From Rhodopseudomonas palustris (GTDB taxonomy: Bacteria; Pseudomonadota; Alphaproteobacteria; Rhizobiales; Xanthobacteraceae): a DNA stretch of 64,000 bases. Every line of letters begins with the position of its first letter. Position 1 is the first letter of the stretch. The notes under the pieces are model-generated. The model ran no database searches, was not told the origin of the DNA, and worked only from the letters and a program-made list of their open reading frames with translations. The DNA is taken from NCBI RefSeq assembly GCF_013415845.1, contig NZ_CP058907.1:1054001-1118000 (forward strand), read 5' to 3'. Both the position numbers and the translations under genes were made by a program. Below, one piece after another: positions 28,781-37,475 of this stretch.

Positions 28781-28980
28781 GGAAGCATCTAACCGATCGA
28801 CGGCGGGTCGAGAGCGGAGCAGTGATGACTGATTTCTCTTAGCAGGCAGGCCGCGCGCCAGCGGTCGTTGGGAGTCGATGCTCCCTGCCGCCTTGCGCCC
28901 ATCACCCGTCAAATCAAGAACCAGCCCAGCGCCGCTGCGATTGAGCCGGCGGTCCCCTGCTGCGGCATGAGGGAACGGTC

Positions 28981-29316
28981 ATGGAGCCGAAAGACACCAC
29001 CACCAACGAGGCCTTCAAGGGCTTCACCAACGAAGCCTGCCCGTTCCTGCCGTGTCATCGCGGCGTCGAGCGGGAGTTCAACTGCCTGTTCTGTTATTGT
29101 CCGTTGAGCGCCTATCAGTGTCCGGGACCCTACAAAACGTTCGTCGACCGCAACGGACTGACGCGTAAGGATTGCTCCGATTGCACGCTGCCGCACAACG
29201 GCTATCGGCGGTCGTGGAATTTCATCCAGCGCTGGCTGGAGCGGCCGGTGCCTTGGGACAGCCAGCCGCAGGATCCGCGCCGCCTCAAGCGCGAAGTGTC
29301 GGAAAGCGGCGACTGA
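28981..29316 (+). CDS. Cysteine-rich small protein under B12 riboswitch control
   Basis: A 111-residue soluble protein with nine cysteines in the first two-thirds (ACPFLPCHRG, CLFCYCPLSAYQC, CSDCTLPH). It matches what I know as the cysteine-rich small (zinc-finger-like) domain family, which is often encoded beside cobalamin genes but has no assigned activity. GAGGGA precedes the ATG. The long leader contains the cobalamin riboswitch, so expression should rise when B12 is scarce. A metal- or cofactor-handling role, for example cobalt, is inference. Confidence 0.8.
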   Translation: MEPKDTTTNEAFKGFTNEACPFLPCHRGVEREFNCLFCYCPLSAYQCPGPYKTFVDRNGLTRKDCSDCTLPHNGYRRSWNFIQRWLERPVPWDSQPQDPRRLKREVSESGD

Positions 29317-29380
29317 ACGCGGCCGCCGGCGCCTCCGCGCCGCTGGCTTGAACCAGCAACGGTGGCGCCGGCGCGCCGTG

Positions 29381-30526
29381 TTACAGCGAGCGGGCGATCA
29401 GCAGCTTCATCACCTCGTTGGTGCCGCCGTAGATCTTCTGAATGCGCGAGTCGATGAACATCCGGCCGATCGGGTATTCCTGCATGTAGCCGTAGCCGCC
29501 GTGCAGCTGCAGGCACTCGTCCACGGTCTCGACCTGCTTTTGCGTCGTCCACCATTTCGCCATCGAGGCGGTGACGGCGTCGAGATTGCCGGCGACCAGC
29601 TGGACCAGGCAGTAATCGACGAACACACGCGCGATGAAGGCTTCGGTCTTGCGTTCGGCGAGTGTGAAAGCGGTGTTCTGGAATTCGATGATCGGTTGGC
29701 CGAACGCCTTGCGCTCCCGCGTGTATTCCGAAGTCAGCGCGACCGCGCGCTCCATCGCCGCCACCGCGCCGATCGCGATGATCAGCCGCTCTTGCGGCAG
29801 CTGCTGCATCAGCTGCACGAAGCCTTTGCCTTCCTCTCCGCCGAGCAGGTTCTCCTTCGGCGTCCGGGCGTTCTCGAAGAACAGCTCGGAGGTGTCGGAG
29901 GCGTGTAGGCCGATCTTGTCGAGGTTGCGGCCGCGCTTGAAACCGGGGTTGTCCTTGGTCTCCAGCACGATCAGCGACAGCCCCTTGGCGCCGGCGCCGC
30001 CGGTCCGGGCGACGACAATGATCAGGTCGCAGTTCTGGCCGTTGGTGATGAAGGTCTTCTGGCCGTTGATGACGTAGTCGTCGCCGTCGAGCTTGGCGGT
30101 GGTGCGCACGCTCTGCAGGTCAGATCCAGTGCCGGGCTCGGTCATCGCGATCGCGCCGATCAGCTCGCCGCGCGCCATGCCGGGTAGCCAACGCCGCTTC
30201 TGTTCTTCCGACCCGTAGTTGAGGATGTAGTGCGCCACGATGCCGCTCGACACGGTGACGCCGGACAGCGCGTCCGGGACGATCTTCTCCATGTCCTCAT
30301 AGACCGCGGCATCATAGGCGAAGCTGGCGCCGAGCCCGCCGTACTGTTCCGGAACGCTGGGCAGCAGCGCGCCCATTTCGCCGAGCTTCAGCCAGGCCGA
30401 GCGATCGACCATCTTCTGCTTCCGCCACTTGTCACCGTGGGGCGCGAGATCCTTGGCGAGGAATTTGCGAAACTGGTCGCGGAACGTGTCCAGCTCTTCG
30501 GTCATCCAGGGCGATCGGTATTCCAT
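29381..30526 (-). CDS. Acyl-CoA dehydrogenase (long-chain/isovaleryl type)
   Basis: A 381-residue flavoprotein that introduces the alpha-beta double bond in acyl-CoA. AMTEPGTGSD is the FAD-binding signature. Near the C-terminus IYGGTNEVMK has glycine where medium-chain enzymes carry the catalytic glutamate. As in long-chain and isovaleryl enzymes, the base is then expected in helix G, where LPQERLIIA is present. GAGGAAAC precedes the ATG. It stands alone, with no other beta-oxidation gene adjacent. Confidence 0.9.
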   Translation of the reverse strand: MEYRSPWMTEELDTFRDQFRKFLAKDLAPHGDKWRKQKMVDRSAWLKLGEMGALLPSVPEQYGGLGASFAYDAAVYEDMEKIVPDALSGVTVSSGIVAHYILNYGSEEQKRRWLPGMARGELIGAIAMTEPGTGSDLQSVRTTAKLDGDDYVINGQKTFITNGQNCDLIIVVARTGGAGAKGLSLIVLETKDNPGFKRGRNLDKIGLHASDTSELFFENARTPKENLLGGEEGKGFVQLMQQLPQERLIIAIGAVAAMERAVALTSEYTRERKAFGQPIIEFQNTAFTLAERKTEAFIARVFVDYCLVQLVAGNLDAVTASMAKWWTTQKQVETVDECLQLHGGYGYMQEYPIGRMFIDSRIQKIYGGTNEVMKLLIARSL

Positions 30527-30679
30527 GTTTCCTCACTCGAATGGGCGGCCGCTTGGTACGGCGTATCGCCCGCTGATCTAGGCCAGTTCTGCGGTGCAGG
30601 ATAGCCGTTGCGATCGCCGTATCTTGCGGCGTGTCGCTGCGGGCGGCTGTGCTGTTCGCAGCCGCAGCATGCGCAATAG

Positions 30680-30784
30680 GGGACGGGCGCTCAGGTGGTG
30701 CCCGACCCCGGCCGCCTCGCGTTCGCCGGCACCGCCGATGAAGTTCGCAACGATCCGCGGCTGCTGCAGTATCTGGCGCCGTAG
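30680..30784 (+). pseudogene. Possible remnant of a LivF-type ABC ATPase C-terminus
   Basis: In frame, this stretch reads PDPGRLAFAGTADEVR followed by NDPRLLQYLAP and a stop. That is how LivF/UrtE-type ATPases usually end. No Walker or signature motif precedes it, and an in-frame stop lies at 30677. It is most likely a decayed fragment in the 375-bp gap between the acyl-CoA dehydrogenase and the hydrolase. Apart from the repeat at 30806, nothing else in this gap is recognisable. Confidence 0.35.
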
Positions 30785-30805
30785 CAGCGCTATCACCTTC
30801 TCCGC

Positions 30806-30884
30806 CATTGCGGGCGCAGCGAAGCAATCCAGACATTGTACACAGAGCTGGATTGGTTCGTCGCTTGCGCTCCTCGCAATGACG
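30806..30884. repeat. Intergenic palindromic repeat, family B
   Basis: CATTGCGGGCGCAGCGAAGC and AATCCAG at the left are mirrored by CTGGATTGG...CGCTTGCGCTCC and CGCAATGACG at the right, forming one long imperfect stem-loop. The copy at 55907-55980 has the same sequence and layout. Confidence 0.75.
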
Positions 30885-30901
30885 GGAGAGGGCGTTCGTG
30901 C

Positions 30902-31771
30902 TCAGGATGCGGGTGAAAGCTCGACAAACTCCGCAATGAGCCGCAACACCTCGTCGGGCCGGTCGTGCTGCAGCCAGTGGCCGGCGTCGGCGACGATCTC
31001 GGCGCGAACGTTTTTGAAGTAGCGCGAAGTTTCGGCCGCTTGGGCCGGATCGATGAAGCTCTCGCCTGCAAACAACAGCAGCGTCGGGCAGGTGATCCGC
31101 CCCCACAGCTCGGCGTATTCCTGCGGCGCCAGCCGGTGCGGGGCGGTGACGCGCTGATACGGATCGAACTTCCACGAATAGCTGCCGTCGTCGTTGCGGC
31201 GGGCCCCATGGGTGGCGAGGTGCAGCGCAAGGTCCGGCGTCAGCCGTTTGTTGTGGGCGCGCATCTGCGCTGCGGCATCGACGATCGTCGCGTAGTGGCG
31301 CGGCTCGCGGCCTTCCAGCCGATCGAGCTGCCCGAGCCATTTGATCATCCGCTCGTGGACCGGGGCCATCTTGGCGTCGGGGCGGACCGTCACGCCGTCG
31401 AGCACCACGAGCCGTTTCACCTTTTCCGGGAATGTCCCTGCATACAGCATCGCGATCATGCCGCCCATCGAATGGCCGATCACGGTGGCAGGCTGAGCAT
31501 CAGCGAGCGGCGGCAGGCGCGTCAGGTCGTAGACGTATTCCGGCAGCGCGTAGCTGCCGCCGCGCGCCCAGTCCGAATCGCCATGGCCCCGCAGATCCGG
31601 CGCGATCACATGAAAGTGCGGCTGCAGTGCGCGGGCGAAAACATCCCAGCTTCGGCCATGGTCCTTACCGCCATGGATCAGCAGCAGTGGCGGCGCGGCG
31701 GCGTTGCCCCAGTCCCAATAGTGCAGGCGCAGGCCGTGGGATTGAAAGAAGCGGCTTTGTGGTTGTTGCAT
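30902..31771 (-). CDS. Alpha/beta hydrolase
   Basis: A 289-residue alpha/beta hydrolase. LLLIHGGKDHGRSW forms the oxyanion-hole region, the nucleophile elbow is IGHSMGGMIA, and DAGHWLQHDRP carries the catalytic histidine. These resemble C-C hydrolases, epoxide hydrolases and haloperoxidase-like esterases, and substrate cannot be deduced. The ATG at 31771 is chosen from where homology-like sequence begins; the 58 codons upstream look non-coding. It is divergent from the ArsR-type regulator. Confidence 0.75.
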   Translation of the reverse strand: MQQPQSRFFQSHGLRLHYWDWGNAAAPPLLLIHGGKDHGRSWDVFARALQPHFHVIAPDLRGHGDSDWARGGSYALPEYVYDLTRLPPLADAQPATVIGHSMGGMIAMLYAGTFPEKVKRLVVLDGVTVRPDAKMAPVHERMIKWLGQLDRLEGREPRHYATIVDAAAQMRAHNKRLTPDLALHLATHGARRNDDGSYSWKFDPYQRVTAPHRLAPQEYAELWGRITCPTLLLFAGESFIDPAQAAETSRYFKNVRAEIVADAGHWLQHDRPDEVLRLIAEFVELSPAS

Positions 31772-31968
31772 CGTTGTTTTTTCGAGCGTTTCCACGGCTG
31801 CAATAGCCCGGGCCGGCGACCGCTTCAATGCCCTGCTGGGCGGGCGACGCCCCACCGGGGGAGCCCATCGGCGCAACCTTGGCGGGCTGACAATCTGTTG
31901 CAACATGGCTATGCATGGATTCATGCGCGCGTCTTCATCGCCCATTTGAATTGAGCGGAGATCCCTCG

Positions 31969-32397
31969 ATGGCTGCGGCCAGCGGAGTCCGAAAGACCTC
32001 TCCGACGCTGAAGCGTGTCGATACCCGCGAGCTACGCGAAAATGCCGTGGTGGCGGCCGAGTTTCTGAAGACGCTGTCGAACGTGTCGCGGCTGATCATG
32101 CTGTGTCAGCTCGCCGAAGGCGAGAAGTCGGTGTCGGAACTCACCGAGTTGCTCGACGAACGGCAACCGACGGTCTCGCAGCAGCTCGCGCGGCTGCGCA
32201 GCGAAAAGCTGGTGCAGGCGCGGCGCGAGGGACAGCAGGTGTTCTATTCGCTCGCCAGCGAAGAGGTCCGCAGCCTGATCCTGGCGCTGCACGCCACCTT
32301 CTGCCGCAAGGATCGCGACAAAGACAAACCTGCTGCAGCATCGCGCGCGAAAGCTGCGCCCACGCCACGCCGTCAGCGCCAGAGCGTCGACGCCTGA
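31969..32397 (+). CDS. ArsR-family regulator with BigR/SqrR-type cysteine pair
   Basis: A 142-residue winged-helix repressor with an N-terminal extension of about 25 residues. It has Cys46 (LIMLCQLAEGE) and Cys112 (HATFCRKD), 66 residues apart. The persulfide sensors BigR (Cys42/Cys108) and SqrR (Cys41/Cys107) have the same spacing. The recognition helix region is QPTVSQQLARLRSEK. A rhodanese gene ends 13 bp away in convergent orientation, fitting sulfur-related control. GGAG precedes the ATG. Confidence 0.82.
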   Translation: MAAASGVRKTSPTLKRVDTRELRENAVVAAEFLKTLSNVSRLIMLCQLAEGEKSVSELTELLDERQPTVSQQLARLRSEKLVQARREGQQVFYSLASEEVRSLILALHATFCRKDRDKDKPAAASRAKAAPTPRRQRQSVDA

Positions 32398-32410
32398 CAG
32401 AGGCGTCGCT

Positions 32411-32791
32411 TCAATCAGCCGGCTTGCGGCCGAACAACCGCTGAAACAGGCTCGGCGGCTTCGGGCCCTGCACGGTCGGAAAGCCGGCCCTGCGCCACGC
32501 CAGAATGCCGCCGCCGAGCACGTAAGGCTCGCATACGCCGCGCGCCTTGGCGTCGATCTGGCCCGCATACATCCGCGTCCGTCCGCCCGAGTGGCAGAAG
32601 AAGATCGCCTTGCGCCCGTGCGCCGCGCCGAGATCGCCATGCTTGAAACCGGTCAGCGGCAGCTCGATCGCGCCGTCGATATGTTCGCGCGCAATCTCGT
32701 GACGCTCGCGCACGTCGACCAGCACCGCACGGCCTCCGGTCACGAGGCGGTGGGCTTCGATCGGCGAAATCGTCTTTACGCTCATGGCCAT
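32411..32791 (-). CDS. Rhodanese-like sulfurtransferase
   Basis: A 126-residue single-domain rhodanese. VDVRERHEIAREHIDGA is the CH2A motif. The active-site loop FCHSGGRTRM carries the catalytic cysteine, which becomes persulfidated. It transfers sulfane sulfur to thiols or cyanide. It is convergent with the BigR/SqrR-like regulator, so shared control would need separate promoters. The C-terminal tail (PPSLFQRLFGRKPAD) is short and basic. Confidence 0.9.
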   Translation of the reverse strand: MAMSVKTISPIEAHRLVTGGRAVLVDVRERHEIAREHIDGAIELPLTGFKHGDLGAAHGRKAIFFCHSGGRTRMYAGQIDAKARGVCEPYVLGGGILAWRRAGFPTVQGPKPPSLFQRLFGRKPAD

Positions 32792-32999
32792 CGGTCTTTC
32801 GTGTTGTGAGCCTCGTCGCTGATGTCGTCGTCAGCGTCATGTCGTAGCGTAGGTACATTCGAACAATGGCCGACGGTCTGTGACGATGTCACCGCGGCGG
32901 CGCAGCCAATGGTGCATCAAGGAGGCGGGCATTGCGCGGTGCTCGTGCAGCCGCCAAGCTGGCGCACCAACGCAGCGTGTTGGAAGGAGAACCGGCATC

Positions 33000-33614
33000 A
33001 TGGCATCCGAACATTTCGACATGTGGGAGAGCCGTTTTTCCGCGAACGGTTATCTGTTCGGCACTGCGCCGAACGCATTTCTGGCGTCGTGCCATGATCT
33101 GTTGCCGAAGCAGGGGCGGGCGCTGGCGATCGCCGATGGTGAGGGCCGCAACGGCGTATTCCTGGCCGAATGCGGACTGTCGGTGCTGTCGGTGGATTTC
33201 TCGCCGACTGCGCAGGCCAAGGCGCACAAGCTGGCAGCCGAGCGCGGCGTCACGATCGAAACCCGAACCATCGACCTCTTGAGCTGGCAGTGGCCGGGCG
33301 GATTCGACGTGATCGCCGGCATCTTCTTCCAGTTCGTCGAACCGGAGCAGCGCCCGCAGATCTTTCAGCAGATCCGCGACGCGCTGAAGCCCGGCGGTCT
33401 GCTGCTGATCGAGGGCTATCGGCCGAAGCAGCTCGCCTACAAGACCGGCGGTCCGAGCCGCGCGGAAAACCTCTACACCCGCGAACTGCTGGAGCGGGCG
33501 TTCGGCGATTTCGACAATCTCAGCATCCGTGAGCACGACAGCGAGATCGTCGAGGGCGCCGGCCACGCCGGACTATCGGCGCTGATCGATCTGGTTGGAT
33601 GGAAACCGAAGTAA
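33000..33614 (+). CDS. SAM-dependent methyltransferase (TehB/thiopurine-like)
   Basis: A 204-residue class I methyltransferase. ALAIADGEGRNGVFLAE is motif I with the SAM-binding glycines, LSVDFSPTA follows as motif II, and LKPGGLLLIEGY is the late strand. The overall form resembles TehB-like enzymes that methylate selenium, tellurium or small thiols. GGAAGGAG lies upstream of the ATG. It ends 7 bp before a convergent gene. The substrate is not evident. Confidence 0.82.
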   Translation: MASEHFDMWESRFSANGYLFGTAPNAFLASCHDLLPKQGRALAIADGEGRNGVFLAECGLSVLSVDFSPTAQAKAHKLAAERGVTIETRTIDLLSWQWPGGFDVIAGIFFQFVEPEQRPQIFQQIRDALKPGGLLLIEGYRPKQLAYKTGGPSRAENLYTRELLERAFGDFDNLSIREHDSEIVEGAGHAGLSALIDLVGWKPK

Positions 33615-33621
33615 TCGGCGG

Positions 33622-34017
33622 TCAATCGTCCATCGCGCAGCCGTCGAACACGCGCGGCCCGCCGGTCTGCAGCCCGAGCCAGGCGTGAACGGTGGCCTGA
33701 TCGAATCCGACTTCGCGGCGGTCGCCCGACTGCATCAACGGGCGGCGGATCAGCAGCGGATCCTCGATCATCAGAGCGAGCGCTGCCTCCACACCGAGCG
33801 CGGCGAAATCGATCGCGCCGGCTTTCACTTTCGGCGACGATTGATTGAACCACTCGATCAGCGGCTTGTCGCCGAAGAACGGCCGCAGCGTCTCGCGGGT
33901 CCATGGCTCGGCCAGCAGGTTGCGGACCTCGAGCTCGTGGCCGGATGCGGTGAGCAGCGCCTTCTGCCGCGCGTTGCCGACGCAGCCGGGCTTCTCGTAG
34001 AAAACGACTTTGGCCAT
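33622..34017 (-). CDS. ArsC/Spx-family protein (nitrogenase-associated type)
   Basis: A 131-residue ArsC-fold protein. It begins MAKVVFYEKPGCVGNARQK; the single N-terminal cysteine followed by GNARQK is the pattern of the nitrogenase-associated NifO/ArsC-like group, not of classical arsenate reductase. The start at 34017 has GAGGGAG upstream. It lies 13 bp downstream of the DUF2478 gene on the same strand, so the two probably form an operon next to modD, linking it to molybdenum or nitrogen fixation. Confidence 0.75.
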   Translation of the reverse strand: MAKVVFYEKPGCVGNARQKALLTASGHELEVRNLLAEPWTRETLRPFFGDKPLIEWFNQSSPKVKAGAIDFAALGVEAALALMIEDPLLIRRPLMQSGDRREVGFDQATVHAWLGLQTGGPRVFDGCAMDD

Positions 34018-34030
34018 CGTGACAGCTCCC

Positions 34031-34621
34031 TCAACAGATCGTCTTGTGCTCGCGCTCATCGACGTTCGCGCCGCAGGCCGATGGTGCCGCCAATCGCGGC
34101 GCGATGCCGGCCCACCAGCTCTCGATCGCCGCGCGGCTGCACGGCAGCACCGCGCCCTCGTCGCCGATGAACTCGCGCCAGGCGTCGGCGCATTTCTCCG
34201 GCACCGCTGTGAGGAGCGGCCGTCCGGTGACGATCGCCTCGGCGAATTCGTTGCGCAGGCCCTTGCCGGTCGCTTCCTGCTTGGAGAATTTGTTGATCAC
34301 CACCAGCGCGGTGTCGCTCGCGACCGCGCGTGTCACGGCTTGCGCGGACTCGGCGAGGCCGCCGGCGTCGAGCTTGCATGATCCTGCGCCGCTGCCGAGC
34401 GTCTGCGAAATCCCGATCGCCTCGCCGGTCATCAGGTCGATGAGCTGCATGTCGATCTTCCTGCCGGCGGCGTCCTTGAGGTTCCGCTGCACGATGCCGC
34501 CGAGCCGGTCTCCGGCCGCAAGCCGGGCGAATGCGAACTCTGCCAGCAGCGCGTCGACGTCATCGTCGGCCCGGTAGATGATCGCGGCGATCCGCGGAGC
34601 CTCTGCGCTGCTGTGCGTCAT
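34031..34621 (-). CDS. DUF2478 protein, molybdenum-linked
   Basis: A 196-residue protein of the DUF2478 family. These are P-loop-like proteins that often sit with molybdate transport and molybdoenzyme genes. AAIIYRADDDVDALLAEFA, GGIVQRNL and ALVVINKFSKQEATGKGLR are characteristic. There are three cysteines (SCKLDAGG, PCSRAA and one at the C-terminal end) but no classical Walker A. GGAGGGTG precedes the ATG. It is divergent from modD across a ModE-like dyad; its activity is unknown. Confidence 0.75.
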   Translation of the reverse strand: MTHSSAEAPRIAAIIYRADDDVDALLAEFAFARLAAGDRLGGIVQRNLKDAAGRKIDMQLIDLMTGEAIGISQTLGSGAGSCKLDAGGLAESAQAVTRAVASDTALVVINKFSKQEATGKGLRNEFAEAIVTGRPLLTAVPEKCADAWREFIGDEGAVLPCSRAAIESWWAGIAPRLAAPSACGANVDEREHKTIC

Positions 34622-34769
34622 CTCTGCACCCTCCAGTCGGTGTGCTCGTCGTTAGTTCAGCAAGCGCCGTGCCGATTGCATGGCTGCCGCGGTCGCTTGC
34701 TATGCGGTTGATTTGTCGATCGTTTCGCTCCGCCGGACTGGCTGCGAGCTTTGGTCGCAAACCTGACAG

Positions 34770-34793
34770 CGTTGTATAGTCATGGACATAACG
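34770..34793. promoter_or_regulatory. Candidate ModE (Mo-box) operator
   Basis: CGTTGTAT-N8-ACATAACG is a near-palindrome with the arm spacing I know for the ModE consensus (CGnTATAT-N8-ATATAACG), with one substitution in the right arm and one in the left. It lies between the divergent DUF2478 gene and modD. ModE with molybdate represses, or for some genes activates, transcription from such sites. No modE gene is in the window. Confidence 0.55.
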
Positions 34794-34867
34794 GTCCGAA
34801 GCGGAGATGTTGCGCCGGAAACGCCGCGCGTCAAATGCGCCGAACGACGATATCGGGGACCTGCCGT

Positions 34868-35710
34868 ATGCCTGCCGCGACCACTGCCGAACTGGAGCGC
34901 CTGCTCGACGACGACGTGCCGTGCGGCGACTTGACCACCGAGGCGCTGGGCATCGGCGCCGCGCCTGGCGTGATGCAGTTCGCTGCCCGCGACCCGATGG
35001 TGCTGGCGCTCGCCGAAGATGCTGCTGCAATCATCCGGCTGTGCGGCTGCGAGGTTGAACTGGTCGCCTCGTCCGGCAGCCGGCTCGCGGCCGGCGCTCC
35101 GATCCTGACCGCGCGCGGCAGCGCCTCGGGCCTGCTGCGCAGCTGGAAGGTGGCGCAGACGCTGATCGAGATCTGGTCCGGCGTCGCCACCGCGGCGCGC
35201 GACATCGTCGATGCGGCGCGCGCGGTGTCGCCGGCCATCGCGGTCGCCTGCACCCGCAAGAACACGCCGGGTACCAAACGGTTTGCGGTCGCCGCCGTGA
35301 AAGCCGGCGGCGCCACCATGCATCGGCTCGGCTTGTCCGAGACGGTGCTGGTGTTCGGCGAGCACCGCGGCTTTCTGAATGAGCCGTTGGCGGCGACGGT
35401 GACGCGGCTGCGCGCCACACTCCCCGAAAAGAAGCTGATCACCGAAGTGGCGTCGATCGACGCAGCGCTCGCCGCGGCGGAGGCCGGCTTCGACGTGCTG
35501 CAGCTCGAAAAATTCGCGCCCGCCGATGTCGCGACCTTGGTCCAGCAACTTGCCGTGCGGCCGTCGCGCCCGGTCGTTGCGGTCGCCGGCGGCGTCAACG
35601 CCGGCAACGCCGCTGCTTATGCCGAGGCCGGCGCGGAGGTGCTGGTGACCTCGGCGCCGTACATGGGGAAGCCGCGCGACGTGCAGGTGCGGATCACGCG
35701 GGCAAACTAA
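34868..35710 (+). CDS. modD: ModD, molybdenum-transport-associated NadC paralogue
   Basis: A 280-residue protein of the quinolinate phosphoribosyltransferase fold. ACTRKNTPGTKRFAVAAVKAGGA and HRLGLSETVLVF distinguish ModD from NadC, as do the N-terminal DDDVPCGDLTTEALG and the C-terminal VAGGVNAGNAAAYAEAGAEV. ModD is encoded with molybdate ABC genes in several purple bacteria, but its reaction is not established. The ATG at 34868 has GGGGAC upstream. The neighbouring ModE-like box fits molybdenum control. Confidence 0.85.
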   Translation: MPAATTAELERLLDDDVPCGDLTTEALGIGAAPGVMQFAARDPMVLALAEDAAAIIRLCGCEVELVASSGSRLAAGAPILTARGSASGLLRSWKVAQTLIEIWSGVATAARDIVDAARAVSPAIAVACTRKNTPGTKRFAVAAVKAGGATMHRLGLSETVLVFGEHRGFLNEPLAATVTRLRATLPEKKLITEVASIDAALAAAEAGFDVLQLEKFAPADVATLVQQLAVRPSRPVVAVAGGVNAGNAAAYAEAGAEVLVTSAPYMGKPRDVQVRITRAN

Positions 35711-35723
35711 CCACAACAACCTG

Positions 35724-35802
35724 CGTCATGGCCGGGCTCGACCCGGCCATCCATCTTCTTGCGAAACAGATGGATGCGCGGGTCAAGCCCGCGCATGATG
35801 GC
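35724..35802. repeat. Intergenic palindromic repeat, family A
   Basis: CGTCATGGCCGGGCTCGACC and CGGCCATCCATC are followed by GATGGATGCGCGGGTCAAGC and CCGCGCATGATGG. Two hairpins lie side by side, each with GGGC-T(C/T)GACC-type symmetry. It fills most of the gap between modD and the convergent acyl-CoA ligase. Confidence 0.8.
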
Positions 35803-35840
35803 TCATATTGATGCGAGGCCCTGCTCGTTCGCTTCGCGAA

Positions 35841-37475
35841 CTAAGACCGAGCGTAACTCGCCGCCCGGTCCGCTATCGTCTCGCGCAGCACCGTTTTCTG
35901 AATCTTGCCGTTGGCATTGCGGGGCAGGGGCTCGGAGCGGATGATGATGCTCTCCGGCACTTTGTAGTCCGACATCCGTGCCGCGCAGTAGGCGGCGACG
36001 TCGCGCTCGTTGAGACTGGCGCCTTCGCTGGTCACCACAATGGCGTTGACGCGCTCGCCGAGCACTGGGTCGGGCGTGCCGATGATGGCGGTTTCCAGCA
36101 CGCCGTCGATCCCGCAGATCACGTTCTCGACTTCGGCCGAGAAGATCTTGAAGCCGCCGCGGTTGATCATGTCCTTCTTGCGGTCGAATACCCGGACGAA
36201 GCCGTCCTGGTCGATCGAGCCGATGTCGCCGCTGCGCCAGTAGCCGTTCACAAACTCCTTGGCGTTGGCGTCCGGCCGCTGCCAATAGCGCGGCACCACC
36301 ATCGGGCCGGCGATCAGGAGTTCGCCGGGCTCGCCGGGTGCGACCTCGTTGTCGTCGGCATCGAGCACGCGGACATGCGCGTAAGGAATCACCTGGCCGA
36401 CGCTGTTCATGTGATCACGCCAATACGCCTGCGGCATGATCGTGGTCGGCGAGGTGGTCTCGGTCGCGCCGTAGGCGTTGCGGAGCTGCAGGTTCGGCAG
36501 TCGCTTCGCCAGCATCTCGATGGTCGGCACCGGCATCGGCGCGCCGCCGAAGCAGCCGATCCGCCAGGCCGACAGATCGTGCTTGTCGAACTCCGGATGC
36601 ATCACCGCGAGTGTGTAGATCGCCGGCACCAGGATCGAATAGGTGATCCGCTCGCGCGCCGCGAGGGCGAGGAAGTCGGCGGTTTTGAACGCCTGCCGCA
36701 TCAGCACAACGCAGCCGCCGGCCGCGATCGTTGCATAGGATACGCCGACGAGGCCTGTCACATGCGACAGCGGCACCGCGACCAGGCCGCGGTCGCGTTC
36801 AGTCAGCTCGTGGGCGCGCGCGAACGCGTAGGATGAATGCAGGATGCTGAGATGAGTCAGCTCGGCGCCCTTCGGTTTGCCGGTGGTGCCCGAGGTGTAG
36901 AGGATCACCGCGGTATCGTCTTCGTGCATCTCTGCGAGCGGCGCGTTCGCCGGCTCGGCGGCGAGCAGATCCTCGAACGGCCGCGCGCCCTCGGCGGTTC
37001 CGTGCGCGACGAAGCGATGCGCGAGCTGTGGCACTTCGGCGGCTGCCGGGATCTCGTCAGTTAGCCCCGCCTCGAACACCACCACCTTGGCGCCGCTGTT
37101 GTTCAACAGGAATTCGAGTTCGGCACGGCGCTGCCGGATGCCAATCGGGACTACCAGGACGCCGAGCCGGTTGCAGGCGAGCGTCACCGCCAGGAACTCC
37201 CAGCAATTGCCGAGGAACATTGCGACGCGGTCGCCTTTGCCAATGCCGAGTGCGGTCAGCGACACCGCAATCTTGCGAACCAGCAGATCGAGCTCGCGAT
37301 AGCTGAGCGCGCGGTCGTCGACGATCGCCGGACGGTCGCCGAACCGCGCGACCAGATCGTCGAACATGGCTGCGAGATGGGCAGGGCGCTCGGAGAAGCA
37401 CAGCATCGACCGGCCGTCGTAGTGAGTCTCGCGGCGCAGCGCGCCACCGATGCCGGCCTCGGGCCAGAACGTCAT
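35841..37475 (-). CDS. AMP-dependent acyl-CoA ligase
   Basis: A 544-residue adenylate-forming ligase. The P-loop is ILYTSGTTGKPKGAE, the AMP-binding motif is NAYGATETTSP, the hinge is GYWRSGDIG and FDRKKDMINRGG, and the catalytic lysine is in NANGKIQK near the C-terminus. It activates a carboxylic acid as its CoA thioester; medium-chain and aromatic acids are common in this subfamily, and the specificity is not readable here. GAGGAAAC precedes the ATG at 37475. It lies beside aromatic-degradation genes. Confidence 0.88.
   Translation of the reverse strand: MTFWPEAGIGGALRRETHYDGRSMLCFSERPAHLAAMFDDLVARFGDRPAIVDDRALSYRELDLLVRKIAVSLTALGIGKGDRVAMFLGNCWEFLAVTLACNRLGVLVVPIGIRQRRAELEFLLNNSGAKVVVFEAGLTDEIPAAAEVPQLAHRFVAHGTAEGARPFEDLLAAEPANAPLAEMHEDDTAVILYTSGTTGKPKGAELTHLSILHSSYAFARAHELTERDRGLVAVPLSHVTGLVGVSYATIAAGGCVVLMRQAFKTADFLALAARERITYSILVPAIYTLAVMHPEFDKHDLSAWRIGCFGGAPMPVPTIEMLAKRLPNLQLRNAYGATETTSPTTIMPQAYWRDHMNSVGQVIPYAHVRVLDADDNEVAPGEPGELLIAGPMVVPRYWQRPDANAKEFVNGYWRSGDIGSIDQDGFVRVFDRKKDMINRGGFKIFSAEVENVICGIDGVLETAIIGTPDPVLGERVNAIVVTSEGASLNERDVAAYCAARMSDYKVPESIIIRSEPLPRNANGKIQKTVLRETIADRAASYARS

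Noticed and set aside
33622..34017. Arsenate reductase for the ArsC-like gene
   Set aside because: The CVGNARQK context and the molybdenum neighbours fit the nitrogenase-associated subgroup; no arsenic-resistance genes are present.
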